In this document: positions 35,581 through 57,458 of the stretch, piece after piece
Position numbering within the stretch: position 1 is the first letter of the stretch
Layout: each line of letters begins with the position of its first letter
NCBI RefSeq assembly: GCF_025698545.1
Contig: NC_068571.1
Location: forward strand, 47,277,733-47,341,732
DNA length: 64,000 nucleotides
Direction of reading: 5' to 3'
From: Gossypium raimondii
Lineage: Eukaryota > Streptophyta > Magnoliopsida > Malvales > Malvaceae
The notes under the pieces: generated by a model
What the model saw: the letters and a program-made list of their open reading frames with translations, nothing else
Databases searched by the model: none
What the model was told of the DNA's origin: nothing
Made by a program: the position numbers and the translations under genes

Positions 35581-36925
35581 GATATTGATGTGTTTCTGTC
35601 TATACAGTTTCTCGCGCATGCTGTTGCTGTTCTGGTACTCTCCATGCTCATAGCCGTCTTCAAGTTTGAATTCCTCATGTTTTTTCTTTTAATTCCTTTT
35701 TCAGTGGTCATCCGATGGGAGATTCACACATCCCAGCTAGCCATTGTATAAAGTTGGTTCTTTCCGTCTGCTATATCGAAATAGCTTTAGGTTCGTATTC
35801 TAAACAGTGTAGCATGTTGGTTAGGAAATGATATGATATGATATGCGTGCTGGTACTTACCATCATATTATGATGGCATATGATGGTCAGGATGATGGTT
35901 GTATACTTCCAAAAAGGATCCATATTAATGTAATGCTCCCATATTAAATCTTTTAATTGAGAAAGTAAAAAAAAAAAAGTGTTGGGGACGATATAGAGTT
36001 TTGGTAAAAGCTGAAACCGTGGTAGTTTTGGATCGGGGGTATCAGTTTGGAAAATGTATTAAATTGGTTGACCTGTAAAGCGATATGAGCTGGTTGGATT
36101 GGGTTAAAAAATCGATTGAATTATTTTTTTAAAATATATTTCTTTATCTTTTTGATGATTTATTTAATTAAACCGTATGAATCGATTGAATCAATGGTTT
36201 AATCGATTTTATCACTGATCTCATTATTTAATTGACCTTTTGTTTGTTGAAGGTTTAAAGGCTAGTGTTTGATGCTGAAAATGTATCAACTAATTGGGAA
36301 AGATCTTAGGATCATATTGTTTTGGGTACCGAAACACGTTTCATAAACTATTAGTTGTAACAAAGTTATTATTTAAGACAACATTAATATGGAAATAAGA
36401 AGCAAATGTTGCCCATCTTGATCTGCAATGTCGATCCCGACTCTTCATCCTTATAGTAAACATTCCCAAGCTTCCTAATATCCTCCACCAAAGGTTCGTG
36501 TCTCTAATTTAATCCTTTAGCCCTTGAGTTTTTGTTTAAGTAGTTCTTTATTTTTATCAATCGTTTTCATCACCCAACTGCTCTTTTTAGCATGAATGAG
36601 GGCTTCCCTAATTGCAAAAAGTGATGCTTGTATTTTGTCTTCCAACAAAACATCAGACGTGTACGCATATCTCTATCAATCAATGAGCATGCAATACTTG
36701 TACCTGTTTGTCTCCGTTTTACTTCTATTATTCCAGTACAATTATAATCTCTACATGGATGTTTTTTAATCTCAACTCTCTATTTGATGAAAACTTGATT
36801 GACTGTATACTTTTATAATTTGAAAAGGTTTTATTCCACAACCGTCCTAACTCCATTGCTTTATATATTGTACTGTCCACCCTTGCTCTGTTCCTTTAAA
36901 TACACATTCATTTCTTTGAAGCCAA
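35581..36925. other. 3' flank of the MA3 gene and dispersed repeat
   Basis: Probable 3'UTR runs to about 35960, with tgatatgatatgatatg and catcatattatgatgg motifs. Around 36040-36240 is a diffuse dispersed repeat (attggttgacctg, aatcgattgaatcaatgg) like those at 9880-10300 and 44980-45370. Nothing else is recognised. Confidence 0.5.
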
Positions 36926-36929
36926 ATGT

Positions 36930-39170
36930 TCAATAAAATACTCGCCTACAAATACGAGTTGTTTTATGTAGAATTAAACACCTAACATCATAATCATCAA
37001 CTTCATGGGTTTTGATATCTAAATTTGAGCCAGACCAAATAGCTCTTGAGAAAAGGCAGTGGAGAAACAGGTGATTACTATCCTTCGAGTTGCAAAGGAC
37101 ACAGTTCATGTCCACCCCATTGATTCTTCTGCCAATCTCTTTTTTGCATGGTAACCCGTTAACGCACACCTTCCATGGAAATAACACAGATTTGAATGGT
37201 ACTTTGAGTTTCCATAAATTGCTCCAATCTTGCTTAGGCCAATCACAATGAAAGGATTGTCGATCTTGTATATTCAGATCATTTAATAATGCCTTGTATC
37301 CTAAACTCACAATGTACTCCCCATCATTTGTGAACTTCCATACCTGTAAGTCTCTACCACCAAAGATAGAGAACGATTTTTGTATTAAGTTTCTTATAGA
37401 CTCACTATTCACGTAACTGTTTATGTGATTCAAATTCCAATTTCTATCATCCTGATTCATCATTGTTGCAAAATGACCATACATGTGAACTGCAAACTGC
37501 AAGCTGCGAATAACGAACTCTCCAAATATGAAAGTTCTAAAAAACTGCGAGCTCACCAAACATGTGAACTCTTCACTCTGCAAGTTGCTAGTTTGCACTA
37601 AAACAATAATAACTTTTTTATTAGACATTGTGGCAGCTGGATTTAGACAAAAATCAGCCAATAAAAAAGAAAGTTGTATGAATCTAGTCACTAGATTAAG
37701 CCAAGTTGTAATTATTTTATTATTATTTTCAGCTTATTTAAACTTTATGATTCATTAAATCTTAGTATTAACCTTTCATGTTAATGAAACAGTAGTTGAT
37801 CCTGTTTTCACTCAATTTTTGATCTGTTTTTGCTTCTGGTTCAATCCTTCCCTTCATTAAATATATATCCAACAATCATGTTCATCATCATCATACAATC
37901 AATTTCGCCTCCCTGTAGTGGCATATCCTTTTCGTCCAACACACCATTTTCAATTTTAAGATTGTTCCCACTCCATACTTGCTAATCAAGACCTTTTTTA
38001 CACACATTATTTCCATGCAAAATATTTTTCCAAATCCACCAATCAAACGGCTTAACTTGAATTCTATCAAAGTTTATATTGCGACAGTATTTCTTGACAA
38101 TTGTATTCTGAACAATCGAGTTCATACCTCCATGTATTCACTATTCTTGTTCCGCTGCTCCAAATATTTACCTCGTTCAGTAAGAACCTTTATTCCCAAA
38201 ATTTCCCTTAAACATTCTCTTGAATCTATTATGATAGTTCCTACTGACCATAAGTTTCGATTTATCAAGATTTATGATTTGACCTGACAGTTGACAGTAG
38301 TCGTCTACAATCCTTTCGACAACCCTGCATTCCTCTAAATTGGCTATGAAGAAGATGAAACTATCTTCTGCAAAGAACAGGTGAGAAATAGGAATGCTAT
38401 TTCAACTCACCTTTATCCCATGAATTATCCCCTCCTCCGCTCTCGTCAACACGCATGAAAGAACATTATGACATAGAATGAAAACGTAAGGAGAAAGAGG
38501 GTCACCTTGTTTAACCCCACGCTTCGGGAACAGATGTCTCGATTGGTCTCCACTGATTAGTAATTGAGAGCTTATAGACGATATGCATTCATTAATAATA
38601 TGGGTCCATATACTATTAAAACCCATGTTCTCCAACACCACCTAAACAAAGTTCCAACTCAGCCTGTCATACGCCTTAATCATATCTAATCCTTCTCTTC
38701 CATATAGTGTTCATGATCTTCCACATGAATTTGTCTATAGCTGACAGACACAATTTGAAAAGGAGAGATGAGATTCTTAAGAGTAGGTTTCAACCTGTTT
38801 TCCATTATTTTGGAGATGATCTTGTAAATGGTTGCGCTCAAACTGATTGGTCTGAAATCCCCTGCTGTAACATTTTGCTCCTTCTTCGGTATGAGAACTA
38901 TGAATGTCTTATTTGAGTTCTCTCAGCATCCTTCCCTTATCAAAAAATAAATAAATTTACCGCTGTTTCGGTGTTTCCACAAGGAACCTTATGGTATCTC
39001 AATTTTCTTCGAAAAAAATTGCCGAAAAACCATCAGGATCTGGGCGCTTTATGAGGCTTCATTTAGAATAAAGTTGCTCTAATTTCGTCGCTAGTAACAG
39101 GCACATTGAGAATTCATCATCTTTTTTCGTAATCTTAGTACGCTATGACCTCATCCATTAATAACACTAG
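36930..39170 (-). pseudogene. LINE (non-LTR retrotransposon) reverse-transcriptase relic
   Basis: On the minus strand, reading down from 39165, pieces of a plant LINE ORF2 appear in order. They are DEIRATLF-stop-MKPHKAPRPDGF (about 39095-39020), a broken middle, then GVKQGDPLSPYVFILC (near 38500). SHLFFAEDSFIFFIANLEEC (38400-38320) follows, with the FADD catalytic box changed to FAED, then QLSGQIINLDKSKL. The zf-RVT region ends it, intact as an ORF, at 37470-36930 (VPFKSVLFPWKVCVNGLPCK; NCVLCNSKDSNHLFLHC). Stops and frameshifts break the RT. The endonuclease, 5' end and poly(A) tail were not found, so this is a truncated copy. Confidence 0.85.
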
Positions 39171-39185
39171 TACAAAATAGATTTA

Positions 39186-39334
39186 GGATGAGTTTGGATG
39201 GGTGGTGCGTTTAACTGCGGTTAGTGTAAGAACAGCGGTGGCGGTGAGATTAGATACTGTAGCATGAGACAAAAAGTAAGCTAAACGCACCGCACCACAC
39301 CGCACCGCACCCAATCGCCCATCCAAACTCACCC
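39186..39334. mobile_element. Tourist/PIF-Harbinger-like MITE, copy 2 (inverted)
   Basis: A 149-bp element beginning GGATGAGTTTGGATGGG and ending CCCATCCAAACTCACCC, flanked by TTA at 39183-39185 and 39335-39337. Its interior is the reverse complement of copy 1 at 5639-5788. It abuts the LINE relic. Confidence 0.85.
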
Positions 39335-39339
39335 TTAGT

Positions 39340-40075
39340 ATATACAGTTAGCCTTCTCTATAACAGCCACCCGTTATATCAATATTTAGCTATAACAACT
39401 AAGTTTCTAGAAGAATCGATTTTTTATATTTTATTTTAACCCTTTATAACAACAACATTCATAGTTATGAAGTACGTTCTTTATTAAATTAGTTCTCTAT
39501 AACAACATATGAACTAAATTTTCAAGTAGTAAAATTATATTTATTTTATATAAGTAAGCCTATTAATTATCATTTATTAAATAAAACGATTTTAATTAAA
39601 ACATCATTTCAATAAAATGATTAAATTTCATGTGAAGAAATTTATTAATCGTATTTTATTAAATGAAAATAACTTTAATGAGTGAAATTAAATATATTAA
39701 TTCAATAAACTATTAAGTTTTGTAATTAAATATTCTACTATGAATTTGGAATATTATAGATTTGGAACATCATAAACTTATAAATTGATTAATTTAATTT
39801 GATAATTCATTGGTTAATTGAACTTGTTAGATTTATAAACTTTATAATTAATCATATGAAAAATGTAAAATAAAATATTCATTAAAGGAATAATACATGC
39901 ACATGTTATCGTCGTTTAATTTTGTTAGTTTTGATTCCCAATTTCTTTTTCTTTAACATAATTTTTACTTTCTTTATTTGATAAAAATTCACGATATAAT
40001 TTTCACGGTCAGCTTATAATGATATCTCTCTACTACAGTTAAAATCTTAACAAACAAATAAGATTATTATAGAGA
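39340..40075. other. AT-rich spacer, nothing recognised
   Basis: Contains tctataacagc / tataacaactaag phrases and otherwise low-complexity AT sequence. No gene is seen. Confidence 0.5.
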
Positions 40076-40084
40076 GTCTTGATC

Positions 40085-40740
40085 TTCCCATTTCTATTAA
40101 AATAGGAATGGGACTCCTACTTTTCCGACGGCAACAAAAAATCTTTGTCACATGTGAGCTTTTCCCAATATTTTATTGTTAAGTATAGTTATGATTTTTT
40201 CGCTCGACCTGTTTCTTCAACAAATAAATGGAAGTTCTATCTTGGACCATCAATAGTTATTTTTCTTTCGAGTTTGGCTACTTTATTGGTTCACTTATCT
40301 CTATTATGTCAATATTAATCACTACTATTGGAATTTTTGTTCTTATTTATAATGACAATTATATGTCTCATGATGAAGGATATTTGAGATTTTTTGCTTG
40401 TATGAGTTTGTTCAATACTTCAATGTTGGGATTAGTTACTAATTCGAATTTGATACAAATTTATATTTTTTGGGAATTAGTTGGAATGTGTTCTTATCTA
40501 TTAATAGGTTTTTAGTTCACACAACTAACTGAGGCAAACGCTTGTCAAAAAGCGTTTGTAACTAACCGGATAGGCAATTTTGGTTTATTATTAGGAATCT
40601 TAGGTTTTAATTAGATAAAGGGAAGTTTCGAATTTTAAGATTTGTTCGAAATATTTAATAACTTGATTTATAATAATGATGTTCATTTTTTATTTGTTAC
40701 TTTATGTGCCTCATTATTACCTGATGCCATGGAGGGATTT
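40085..40740 (+). pseudogene. ndhF: Nuclear copy of plastid ndhF (NUPT), broken
   Basis: Frames together recover the N-terminal part of chloroplast NAD(P)H-quinone oxidoreductase subunit 5: [106 protein letters not shown], then PDAMEG. There is a small deletion with frameshift at about 40241, stop codons near 40513 and after 40600, and a deletion near 40710 that joins the TLCASLL part to PDAMEG. The 40228-40515 ORF is only a surviving piece. The sequence is clearly plastid-like, not mitochondrial nad5. Confidence 0.92.
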
Positions 40741-42885
40741 AACTTTTTAACATTTTAGTTAAATAATATTTTAATTGTATTTACTATTTATTTAACATTA
40801 AATAATTATTTAAATATTTGAAAGTTCATTTAAATAAATTTATGGATTCGAACCCAATTAGTTTAATTTACATTTTCATGTGGGTGTGTTATATCACTTA
40901 CCGGTCCTGTCGGCCAAAATTCCCCATTTCCGTGAGGATTTTTTTATTCCATAAAACATTTTATTTATTAAAGAATATAATGAACCTCAATAATAATAGC
41001 AAAATAAAATATTAATAATGAGATCAATATAATTATTTTTAATTTGATGTTATAAAATTATAAATATAAAGTTGAATTTATTTAGTTTTTGCAAATATAT
41101 GCTTTCTACAAACTTTATATATTAAAATAGATGAAATACAAATCTTACTAAGTGATGAATTTCACCGTAATTAAAATTTTAATATTTTTAGGTTAAATTA
41201 TAAAATAAAAATTTAAAAGTCTTGTATACTTTCTATATATTTGAAATTTACTTTCATTTTTATTTTAAAAGTTAGCATCTTTGCTTTTCGAATTTAAATA
41301 TTCAAATTTAGTTATTAATATTGTTAAAAATTTTTATTATTTTTATAAGGTGTAATGGTTTTTTAGCTCTTTTCGTATTTTTAATTTTGAACTTACATTT
41401 TTTGTCAAATCAATTCAAATTCGATAAAAAATTAATATTTATTAACTTTACTAACATGACAAACACATAGATTACCATATGTATGCCACGTAAACAATTA
41501 ATCTAATTGTCAAAATAGCTCTTTTTTTTTAATTTTTCCTTTCTATCTCTAACTTATCCCTTCTTCTTTTTTCTTTCCTATTCTAGAATATTCGAAAGTT
41601 TTTTTTTGCTTTGCTTATTGCCGATGTTTTTTTTTTTTCTTTTTTGGATTTTGAATGGGTATACATTTGTTTCGATTTTTGAATGGTGTTGGGTGAGAAA
41701 GATTGATGGAAGGTTTTGAGTGGTGGGCGACGACAGAAACAGAGACGATGGTGGTGGTTTGGGTTTGAAGGAAGGGGAGGAGGAAAAAGTTTTTTTTAAA
41801 AATATTTTATATTGATAAAAAAAACTAATAAATAAAGGTGAAAAATTGGAGGCATTAATAAAATAATTTTGACTTTCATATCAGCAATTTTAAATCCAAG
41901 TCGTTTTATACTTAACGTCTTAGTGACTAGCCGATGGAGTGTTGGTTCTATTAATATGGATATTATTGTTAATACAAGATGATGTAAGTTCGAGTGTGCT
42001 GAAGCGCATTATTCTACTATTTATTGGCTAGGGAGTGGCTATAAATAGTTTTATATATTATATCAAAAAGAATGGATATAATCAGAATTTATAATGAGGT
42101 TGTAACTAAAAAAACTGAACTAATATATTTTAGTGATTAAATTGGAAATGCCTATAGTTGAGTGACCAAAATAAAAAATTATTAAAATTTTAGTGACTAA
42201 TTAAATAGTTTACCCAAATTGACCAAAAATAAATAAATCTGCACCCAAAAAATTAAATTTGAACAATGGAAAATGGAACATTCAGATTTTGGTTGGAGGA
42301 AAAACAAGTGATACAATGGGCTACAACATAACCAAAATTAATTAACCAATGAATGTATGACACGCAAATCCATGCACTTGAGGCAAATTTATATATAATA
42401 AGTCTCATGCGGTTTGTTTTCTTCTAGACTCTGTTTTGACTACCGTCAAGTCAAAATAAAAAAGTAAAAACCGTAAAAATAAAATTTATTTATTCATTTA
42501 TTTGATTTTTCATTATTTTTCCTAACTAAATTTATATAAAAATTTGAAAAAATTTATTTAAACATATTACTAAGAAAATTTTTAATATTATCAATAAGTT
42601 GATGTATGGTTTTTATTTTGATATTGACTTATATTGGTATTGATATGTTTTAGTGTATTTTTTATAGTTTAGTGATATTTTTAATTTAGTTTAAATTTTT
42701 TTATTTTTAATAAAATATATTAATTTACATGGAATATATCTCAGTTATGTAGTAAATACGTTTTATATGAATATAAATTTAAATTTTATTAACTAAGTTA
42801 AAAAATGAATTTAATAATTTACACTTTGTTTTTAATGTAATAAAAAAGTGAAGATAAAAAATTAAAAACTAATTTCAAATATTAA
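40741..42885. other. AT-rich spacer without recognised genes
   Basis: Pyrimidine-rich sequence at 41510-41640 faces a purine/GT-rich patch at 41690-41800, which may be a degenerate foldback. Around 42120-42220 there is a fragment with agtgaccaaaat and tagtgactaatt words typical of the local MITEs. Nothing firmer can be supported. Confidence 0.4.
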
Positions 42886-42889
42886 TATA

Positions 42890-43490
42890 TTGTACCAATT
42901 AATATGAGTTGGTAAATATGTATCCGTATAACTCGAACACGAAATTTTACTTAAGAGACACGTGTCAGTACCTGACGCATCGTTAATTTTCTTGTTGACT
43001 TCATCTGAAGTAATGATTTGACAAACCACTCATTCCTCTCAAAAGAAGTCATCCACCGGCTTTTTAGGTATGAATACTATCAAGTGTGATTGCAATCTTA
43101 ATATGATAAGGAATCCACTTAGACGCAACAACCTCGTACTGATAAGGTCTCATGATATACACTCATAATTATCCTTTACACATTTGGCAGGATTGAACGC
43201 TTATCACGCCACACCACACTAATGGACAAGTAAACCTCTCCTATAAATACGTTGATGAACGATGAAGAAGGGATCGATTTCCCAACAACCTAAAGTCATT
43301 CTGAGCAATTTTCTTATTAATCGGCCTGTACTATTGTCATTGTTTTGGTTCTTAGCCTCCTTAAGGGAATCGGCCTCCTCTATATCGCCACGATCTCCTC
43401 CTTGTCCTTCTCCCTTAGTGTACACTGTATCAACAATATTCTTATATAACAAAGTTTCTTGTTGAGTTTATTGTTATAAGTCATCTCGAC
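42890..43490. other. Possible LTR-like or promoter-like segment
   Basis: This patch is less AT-rich than its surroundings. It has CCTATAAATACG (TATA-like) near 43239, a following patch with an ORF on both strands (43219-43465) and a cttgttgagtttattg stretch at about 43460. That layout resembles the U3-R of a retrotransposon LTR, but I found no matching ends or duplications. Confidence 0.25.
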
Positions 43491-44030
43491 ATGAATCCGA
43501 TCAAGGAAATTACTTAAAAAAACAATTTTAAGAATGTAATAAATATTAGTATAATGGTGTTTTTCTTTTATTATTTTTATATGAAATATTTAAATAAAAT
43601 ATCTAAAACCACAATTTAAGGAAAAAATAAATATTATTGATTGAGCCTTAGCTCAACGAACAATGTTGCTATTATAGTTATTATGAGAAATTGGATTTAA
43701 GCATGTTTAAGCATGTTTTTCTTGATTTAAGGATCAAAGAGGGTTATAAATAGAAGTAGACATAGTTAACTCAAAAACACAGTAAAAGTATTATAGAGGC
43801 CTTTATACTAGTAATCAAATTACATTTTATTCATTTTACTAAAAATGGACAAATCAATCTCCATATGTTATATCAAATAGTAAATTGATTCTTCTATTAA
43901 AATTTCTATTCATTTTATTGATCTAATATACAATAACTAATATACCCATTTTTTGAGTAAAGATGACAAAATACAATTTGTCACTTAATACAATAGCCTC
44001 CATAATACTTTTATCCCAAAAAATACTACA
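43491..44030. other. AT-rich spacer, nothing recognised
   Basis: Short foldback-like phrases only; no gene or RNA signal. Confidence 0.45.
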
Positions 44031-44033
44031 CCT

Positions 44034-44475
44034 GGGTTAATATACACGGAGATACCTGAACTTGGCAACTTGTACCTATTTGGTACCTAAACTTTTGTTT
44101 GGGCTTAATTGATACTTAAACTTGGAAATTGTAAGCCAACTTGGTGCTTTTTTTAGGCATATGACTAACACCGTTAAAATACACTAACGTGACATAGATA
44201 ACCAATAGTATTGCGATACATGGCGGCCTCACAGTTTAACATGTGACAAATAAAATAAAAAATTAAATTTTACTTAAAATTTTTATTACGTGTTACCATG
44301 CTATTGGTTGTTAGCGCCATATTAGTTTTTTTTAATAATGTTAGTCAGGTATCTAAAACATGTACCAAATTAACTTATGGTTTTCAAGTTTAGGTACTAG
44401 TTAGATCCAAAAAGAAGTTCAGGTATCAAGTAGGTACAAGTTGTCATGTTCAGATATTTCCATATATATTAACCC
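44034..44475. mobile_element. Foldback MITE (GGGTTAATATA termini)
   Basis: Begins GGGTTAATATACACGGAGATACC and ends ggtacaagttgtcatgttcag...tatattaaccc, an imperfect inverse over 100 bases or more (acttgtacctatttggtacc facing ggtatcaagtaggtacaagt). No clear target duplication. Confidence 0.7.
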
Positions 44476-44522
44476 TCACCAATTTATTTATTGAATAAAT
44501 TTTTTATAAGTACATTCTTAAT

Positions 44523-46010
44523 ATAAGGGTTTAATATAAAAAAGCCATTAAGGAAATGTAAAAAAACCAATTAATCCACTATAATAAATTTGCACCCAAT
44601 TAAGCCATTGCACTTAACTAAAATAATAAATTAAGCCACTCTATTAACGGTTTCCATGTTGACCATTAACCAAATTGATGAGCCAATCAGCTGGTGACAT
44701 ATGGTAGTTTCTGGTTTAATCTAAATTTTCCCATAAAATCATTAAAAACATTATAAGAATAAGAAAAAAAAAATAAAAAAACTTATAAACATTATAAAAT
44801 ACAAAAAAATCAAATAAATTATAAATTATAAAAAAATATAAAAATAATAAAATTTATTTAAAATATTTAAATTTTTATAAAAAAATATTAGAATTCTTAC
44901 AAAATAATAAAAACTTGTAAAAATTATTAAAAACATTAAAACTGATATAAAATTATAAAAAAAATCATAAAAATTTGAATTGGATTAAATCAGTTAGCTG
45001 GATTGGTTAGCTCGAAATCGGTAAGGGTACCGGTTTGAAAAAAGCCATTTGACTGGTTGACTTGGAACTAGGCAAATGAAGTTTTTATTATTTTAATAAT
45101 TTTTATCAAACCAAAATTTCATTATCCAACTATAGCACATGTCAGAATATTCTGTCCTGGGTTTTTAGAGACCACCGATTAGGTCGTCAATTTTCTAGTT
45201 CGACTAGTACGTCTAGTTCAATTAAATAAAATATTAAAAAAATAAAAAATCGATTCAACCATACAGTTCTCAAGTCAACGATCTAATGTCTTTTTTTTTT
45301 TCGAACCGATACTCTTATCGATTTCAGTCTAACTGGTCCAACTGACTGATCTGGTCTTTTTATGATTTTTTAATAATTTTTATAAGTTTATATCATTTTT
45401 AATATTTTTATTTTTTATAGAATTTTTTATACGTTTTTATAAAATTTTAAATATTTTAAGTATATTTTATTAATTTTATAAAAATATAATTTATTAAAAT
45501 TTATTATATTATTCATGGGCAAAGCAAGGAAAAAATTTTAGGGGCGAAATTAAATTGTCTATATCTTTACAACTTTTAAAGAATTAAATAAAAATTTATC
45601 ATTTTAAGGGTCAAAGTACAATTTTGTTTTACTAGTTTAAAATTTTAAAATTTAAAGGGTAAAATGATAAAATTTTCATTTCAGGTCAGCCCCTAAATCC
45701 ACCTCTATGTTATTATAATATTTTATATTTTTATAAGTTTATATTTATTTTAGCATTTTTGATATTTTCTGATTTTTAATAATTCTTTAAGATTTTTAAT
45801 CAATTTTATGAAAAATATTATATTAAACCGAAGTTACCATGTGTTATTATTATGTCAATTTATTTTAATAAATTTTAACAATCGATGGCGAAACTATTAA
45901 CGGAGGGACTTAATTGATTATTTTAATTAATGACAAAACTTAATTAGATAGGAATTTAACGAAAAGATTTAATTTAATTTTTTTGACGTACAAGCCTAAA
46001 ATATATTTCT
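44523..46010. repeat. Long degenerate foldback region upstream of REF6
   Basis: Left-arm phrases at about 44575-44720 (ccaattaagccattgcacttaa, ctctattaacggtttc, atatggtagtttctggtttaat) have inverse counterparts at about 45825-45950 (attaaaccgaagttaccatgtg, gaaactattaacggag, acttaattga). The centre is AT-rich low-complexity sequence plus a dispersed repeat at 44980-45370. It ends about 460 bases before the REF6 start codon. Confidence 0.5.
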
Positions 46011-46189
46011 TTTGACATAATCTACTTATTAATGGAAAGTTTAATCAGCTCACACAGCCCCCAAAAATTTATTGTTAAATTAGCCGGAATAAAAAAATAA
46101 AATAAAAGAGACAGTGGTAGGAAAGTAAATAAAATAAAAATGGCTGTCATTTTCATAACTTTCTTCCAAACCCAGAATAAAACCCATCC

Positions 46190-46471
46190 AATTCCCTCTT
46201 AGTTTGTCTCTGCCCCTTCCTCTGTTATCATAAAATAAACATTTTAATATTTTTCACTCTTTTACTCTGTAATTTGCTAAAGAGAAAAAAAAAAAAAAAA
46301 CACAGAGGAAAAGAAAAGCAAAGAAAACCCATTTTTCAGAGTATAAAAATAAAGAAAATGGGAGCTTAGAAGAATCTTCAAAACTTTTTTTGTTTTGTTT
46401 TTTTTTTGAGCTCTTTTTACAATATGAACTTTTTTCAATGATTACCCAAACCTTACCCACAATTTTTTTTC
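46190..46471 (+). promoter_or_regulatory. Probable 5' leader region of REF6
   Basis: CT-rich sequence (gtttgtctctgccccttcctctg near 46203-46225) is followed by an A17 run near 46285-46301 and a T-rich stretch at 46387-46407. No convincing TATA box. The transcription start cannot be placed. Confidence 0.35.
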
Positions 46472-55516
<9,045 letters not shown>

Positions 55517-55782
55517 TAAATTTAGAAGGAAGGGAAAACTGTAATTTTAACATTGTAATGAACCTGTCATTGAATGGTAGGCTAGGGTTAGGATTTCACC
55601 ATTGTTGTCATTCAGGAAACTGTTAATTATGTTCTGTCTTGGGATTTCATTAAGCCCCATTCATTTACTCTCAAATTAGAGCAATTGGTTGGATCTTGAA
55701 TCAGATTATTGCCCCTTCATTTCTGATTTAATTATTAACATTCTAACTTTAGGGCTTGATTTGCAATTTGATTTACTTTTGG

Positions 55783-55786
<4 letters not shown>

Positions 55787-55825
<39 letters not shown>
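55787..55825. repeat. (TTA)n microsatellite
   Basis: About 13 uninterrupted TTA triplets, roughly 270 bases after the REF6 stop codon. Likely polymorphic. Confidence 0.9.
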
Positions 55826-56600
55826 GGAATGAGACTTTGGCAAAGCTGGCAGAGACGGATGCTTTGGTTTTGAGTTTTTAGGTTTGAGATTATTATGCAC
55901 AATTAAATGTGTAGGTTCTCGAATTTCATCATATACTATTGTTATGTGTGAATTTTAGATTGGTTAAAGTATCTAAGAGTCTTTGTATTATAGGAGTTTG
56001 ATTAAATTAGTCTTTATATTATTAAAAGAATCAAATAAGTGTAAATTATCACAAGTTTACATTTATTGTATACAAAATGTCTTGATTATTTTTTAATTGC
56101 AGTTTAAATCCAAACAAAGATTTTATTTACAAAGCGATAAAAACTTTAAAAATATTAATGTTATTAAATGATAATTTATGTTTTTAAATTGTAAATGTTA
56201 ATTTCATTCCAATTTGATCTTATTTGATTCTTTTTAATAGTAAAATTAAATCAATCCATTTAATAATAGAAGATTTAATTTGACTAGGTCCTTATAATAG
56301 GACCTCTCAAGTCGATTTAATTTGTAATTCTCTTTCAAAAAAAAGGTTTGATTTGAAAAGTTGACAAATTTAATTGGCGACTTGATGAGAAGGGCTTATA
56401 TATTATTATCTTTGTTTTATATTTTTAATAATATCTATGTTTGACGTTTGTGATTGACTTTTCTAACAACGTTATCTTTAAAGTTTGAATTTGTATTCTT
56501 CAAATTGCTAAGGTATGTATTGATTACTCAAGAACAAGTGTTGATTCATGCCTCTTTAGTTTGTTCTGCGGCTGACTTCCAATGTATGGATATCAAACCC
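55826..56600. other. AT-rich spacer, nothing recognised
   Basis: Sequence downstream of REF6 with no coding or element signal that I can support. Confidence 0.5.
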
Positions 56601-56604
56601 CTAG

Positions 56605-57414
56605 TGTCACACCCCTATCAATATCCATCCTTATACTAACTCGATCGTCGGGTCAAGATATCGGGATGCTACATTTGTTGCCGAAGCAACGACAGTCAAA
56701 TTTAATTGGTTCTGAATACTTATTTAATCAATTTGATCAATTTAAACTTTTGATATGCCTTAATATAATTTTCGAGTCTTATATGAGTTTATTGCAACCT
56801 TTAAAATAGTACAAAAAGGAATAGGGGCTAATGTAAAATGTTCTCAAAATTTCGGGGTGACACCGGGGGGTTCCTCATCACGACGTCTCGTCATAACGTC
56901 ACACACTGACTTATGTCGTCGCAACATGGTTCCTCCATCGTCACAACGAGAATACTATTTCACATGTTTTACCATATTTCAAGTTTTTAATATCTAAGTC
57001 CTTCAAAGCTCAAAATTCAATCAATTCAATTCATTTCACATATCATTCACATTTACCCATTTATAATCTCAAATCCACGTGATAAAACACGATATTCCAT
57101 CAAAAATAGTAAAACTATTAAAAATGAACACAATTATCGAAATTTTACAAAATATGGCCATTAGAGGACTTACACTTACAAATAAAGTTTACTCTTACTA
57201 CATACCATAACTATTGCCAACATATACCAATCAATCTATCCTTTAGGACTACCTTAATTCATTTTATAACCATCACTCACTTAGCACCTTAAATATATAT
57301 TTTAACTTCTCTTATGTACTAGCAAGTCCATTATTTGCAACAACTTCTTAGCAAAATCACTTTTCTATCATTTTTTCCTCCTCCTCCTCCTCTCCATTCC
57401 ACTTCCTTAATGTT

Positions 57415-57458
<44 letters not shown>

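Noticed and set aside
37979..38287. 102-codon ORF on the + strand
   Set aside because: It is antisense to the LINE reverse-transcriptase relic.
43219..43465. ORFs on both strands near 43.3 kb
   Set aside because: Overlapping opposite frames, no recognisable domain; more likely LTR- or promoter-like DNA.
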